A DNA stretch of 30,203 bases from Owenia fusiformis (lineage: Eukaryota; Annelida; Polychaeta; Sabellida; Oweniidae): NCBI GenBank assembly GCA_903813345.2, contig CAIIXF020000013.1, positions 629,714 to 659,916 of the forward strand, written 5' to 3'. Below are positions 28,542 to 30,203 of the stretch, one piece after another. The notes under the pieces are model-generated. The model did not search any database, had not been told where the DNA came from, and worked only from the letters and a program-made list of their open reading frames with translations. The position numbers and the translations under genes were made by a program. Within the stretch, counting starts at the first letter, position 1. Each line of letters begins with the position of its first letter.

Positions 28542-30203
28542 TTATTCTTTATTCTTTATTCTTTATTATTTATTCTTCCTCCCTCTTTTTCTCCTACTTC
28601 CAACTAACTTTTAACTAGCTACTACATAGTCCTACTAGGGACCTGGGCTGAACTTGGCGGGAAAGGAATTTTTATCTAGGTCAAGGTCAAAGGTCAAAAT
28701 CTAGGTCAAATCTAAGCTCTTTTTAAGTTTCTCAGATTTTGTCCTCATACTTCATTATTTCTTGCGATGAATTAAAATGTAACTAGATATAAGCATTCTC
28801 TACAAATTGCTCACTATATGTACGCGTTAAATTTTTACCGTTTTTGAGATATTTGACGTCAAAAATGGGAAAAAATCGGTCATTTTTCAACTTGCTTCAA
28901 ATGAACCAGATTTTTTTTTAAAAATCATCTACAAGATCTCAGGAACTCAAATATGTCCTTACTTTTGACCTCAGACCTTTGGTTGACCTTCGGTGACCTT
29001 CGAAAGGTAAAAAAAGTTGTTTTTTCAAATTGATTTTCTGGATTCAAATTTAGGTATATTTGATCACAAAGGACCCACTGAGGTCTAAAAAAGTAAAATT
29101 TGCAAGGTCAAAGGTCAAGGTCATGAAACTAAATCACAAACTTTGTTTTCTAAGTTTCTCAAAATTGGAGACTACAAATCAATATTTTTTCATGAAAGTC
29201 AGGATATATATTCCTCTATAGGTTCTACACATATTAGCAATTGACTAGTTATTAAAATTGTGTACCAGTTTTGAGATATTGGAACTCAAAAACTGAAAAA
29301 AGGTCAAATTTCGAAACTTTTCAAGACTAAATTTCAACTTGCTTCAAATTGACCAATTTTTTTTTTAAACTCATCTACAAGTTCTCAGGATTCCAAATCT
29401 AACCTTACTTTTGACCTTTGACCTTTGGTTGACCTTCAGTGACCTCCGAAAGGTCCAAAAAGTTGATTTTTCTAATCGATTTTCTGGATTCAAATTTAGG
29501 TATATTTATTCACAAAAGATCTTCTGAGGTCTAAAAAAGTAAAATTTGCAAGGTCAAAGGTCAAGGTCATCAAACGAAATCACAAACTGTGTTTTCTAAG
29601 TTTCTCAAAATTGGAGACTACAAATCAATTTTTTTTACTGAAAGTCAGAATATATATTCCTCTAAAGGTTCTACACATGTTAGCAATTGACTATTTATTA
29701 AAATTTTGCTCCAGTTTTGAGATATTAGAACTCAAAAACTGAAAAAAGGTCAAATTTCAAAATTTTTCAAGGTCAAATTTCAACTTGCTCTAAATTGACC
29801 AAAATTTTTTTTAAAAAGCATCTACAAGATCTCAGGAACTCAAGTCTGACCTTAGTTTTGAACTTTGACCTTTAGTTGACCTTCAGTGACCTTCGAAAGG
29901 TCAAAAAGTTAATTTTTCAAATTGATTTTCTGGATTCAAAGTTAGGTTTCTTCAATCCAAAAGGATATACTGAGGTCTAAAAAAGTAAAACCTGTAAGGT
30001 CAAAGGTCAAGGTCATCAAACAAGATCACAAACTGTGTTTTCTAAGTTTCTCAAAGTTTGTGACTACAAATCAATATTTTTGAATTAAAGTCAGGATATA
30101 TATTCCTCTAAAGGTTTTACACATAATAACAATTGATTATCTATTAAAATTCTGCACCAGTTTTGAGATATTGGACCTCAAAAACTGAAAAAGGTCTAGT
30201 GTT
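28542..30203 (+). mobile_element. Family B Helentron-like unit, partial at right edge
   Basis: It begins after CTAG with TTATTCTTTATTCTTTATTC and a family B head nearly identical to that at 27175. After about 28740 the first monomer is diverged (TGTCCTCATACTTC, TATGTACGCG). Core marks AGGTCAAAGGTCAAGGTCA follow near 29104, 29550 and 29998 (446-448 apart). The 3' end is outside the window; by comparison with 28381-28541 it should lie only about 150 bp beyond the edge. Confidence 0.62.
28850..30203 (+). repeat. Core monomer array, family B, three monomers
   Basis: The second and third monomers (about 29330-30203) are close to those at 13480-14375. The first (28850-29330) is intermediate, with GACCTCAGACCTTTGG and AAAGGACCCACTGAGG variants, so array length differs between family B units (two versus three). 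Confidence 0.76.

Noticed and set aside
1-30203. Ordinary centromere-type satellite
   Set aside because: Monomers are interrupted at regular intervals by heads, simple tracts, hairpins and CTAG ends, and two unrelated terminal families alternate. A plain satellite does not show this, although satellite-like amplification clearly occurs inside units.

Overview
The window looks like non-coding, repeat-only DNA from an AT-rich animal nuclear genome. No open reading frame exceeds about 108 codons, and every longer frame recurs only because the underlying repeat recurs. I see no rRNA, tRNA, CRISPR array, transposase, Rep/helicase or operon. Tetra-, penta- and trinucleotide microsatellites and repeats rich in AGGTCA half-sites point to a metazoan, perhaps a marine invertebrate. 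The exact group cannot be read from the sequence.

Almost everything resolves into one architecture: a head-to-tail, apparently nested array of non-autonomous elements built like Helentron/Helitron2 derivatives (HINE-type rolling-circle elements). Sixteen 3' ends are visible (CTAG ending at 589, 1964, 3872, 6054, 7472, 9232, 10643, 13156, 14544, 16486, 18554, 20102, 21972, 23865, 27174 and 28541). All sixteen are followed by TT, in TTATT or TTCTTA. Upstream of CTAG lies a short perfect hairpin (apex deleted in one copy), and upstream of that a subterminal motif. Two families exist. Family A has TCTGGAGTCT plus a TTGAAC/GTTCAA hairpin. Family B has GGGGCCTCC plus an AAGATTGC/GCAATCTT hairpin. 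The inverted partners, AGACTCCAGA and GGAGGCCCC, occur in short 5' modules stacked at 10649-10850 and 14550-14750, each followed by TTATT-type sequence. The pairing of 5' and 3' motifs is the main evidence for the element model.

Each unit reads: T-rich (TTATT/CTT)n, a head of about 250 bp with AGGTCA repeats, one to five core monomers, a simple-sequence tract (family A only), the 3' subterminal motif, the hairpin, and CTAG. Family A core monomers come in a short class (about 476 bp) and a long class (about 609 bp) that differ by one extra 133-bp sub-repeat. Family B monomers are about 447 bp. Layout: 1-10643 family A units (mostly tails with TATCC tracts); 10644-10850 first 5' module stack (B,B,B,A); 10851-13156 A; 13157-14544 B; 14545-14778 second stack (B,A,A,A); 14779-27174 six A units; 27175-30203 two B units, the last cut by the window edge.

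The order of 5' modules and 3' ends is close to a balanced set of brackets. This suggests that new elements insert into the TTATT tract just inside the 5' module of an older one, leaving 5' modules piled on the left and bodies queued on the right. The element would then carry its own landing pad. That model is inference; the motifs themselves are directly visible.
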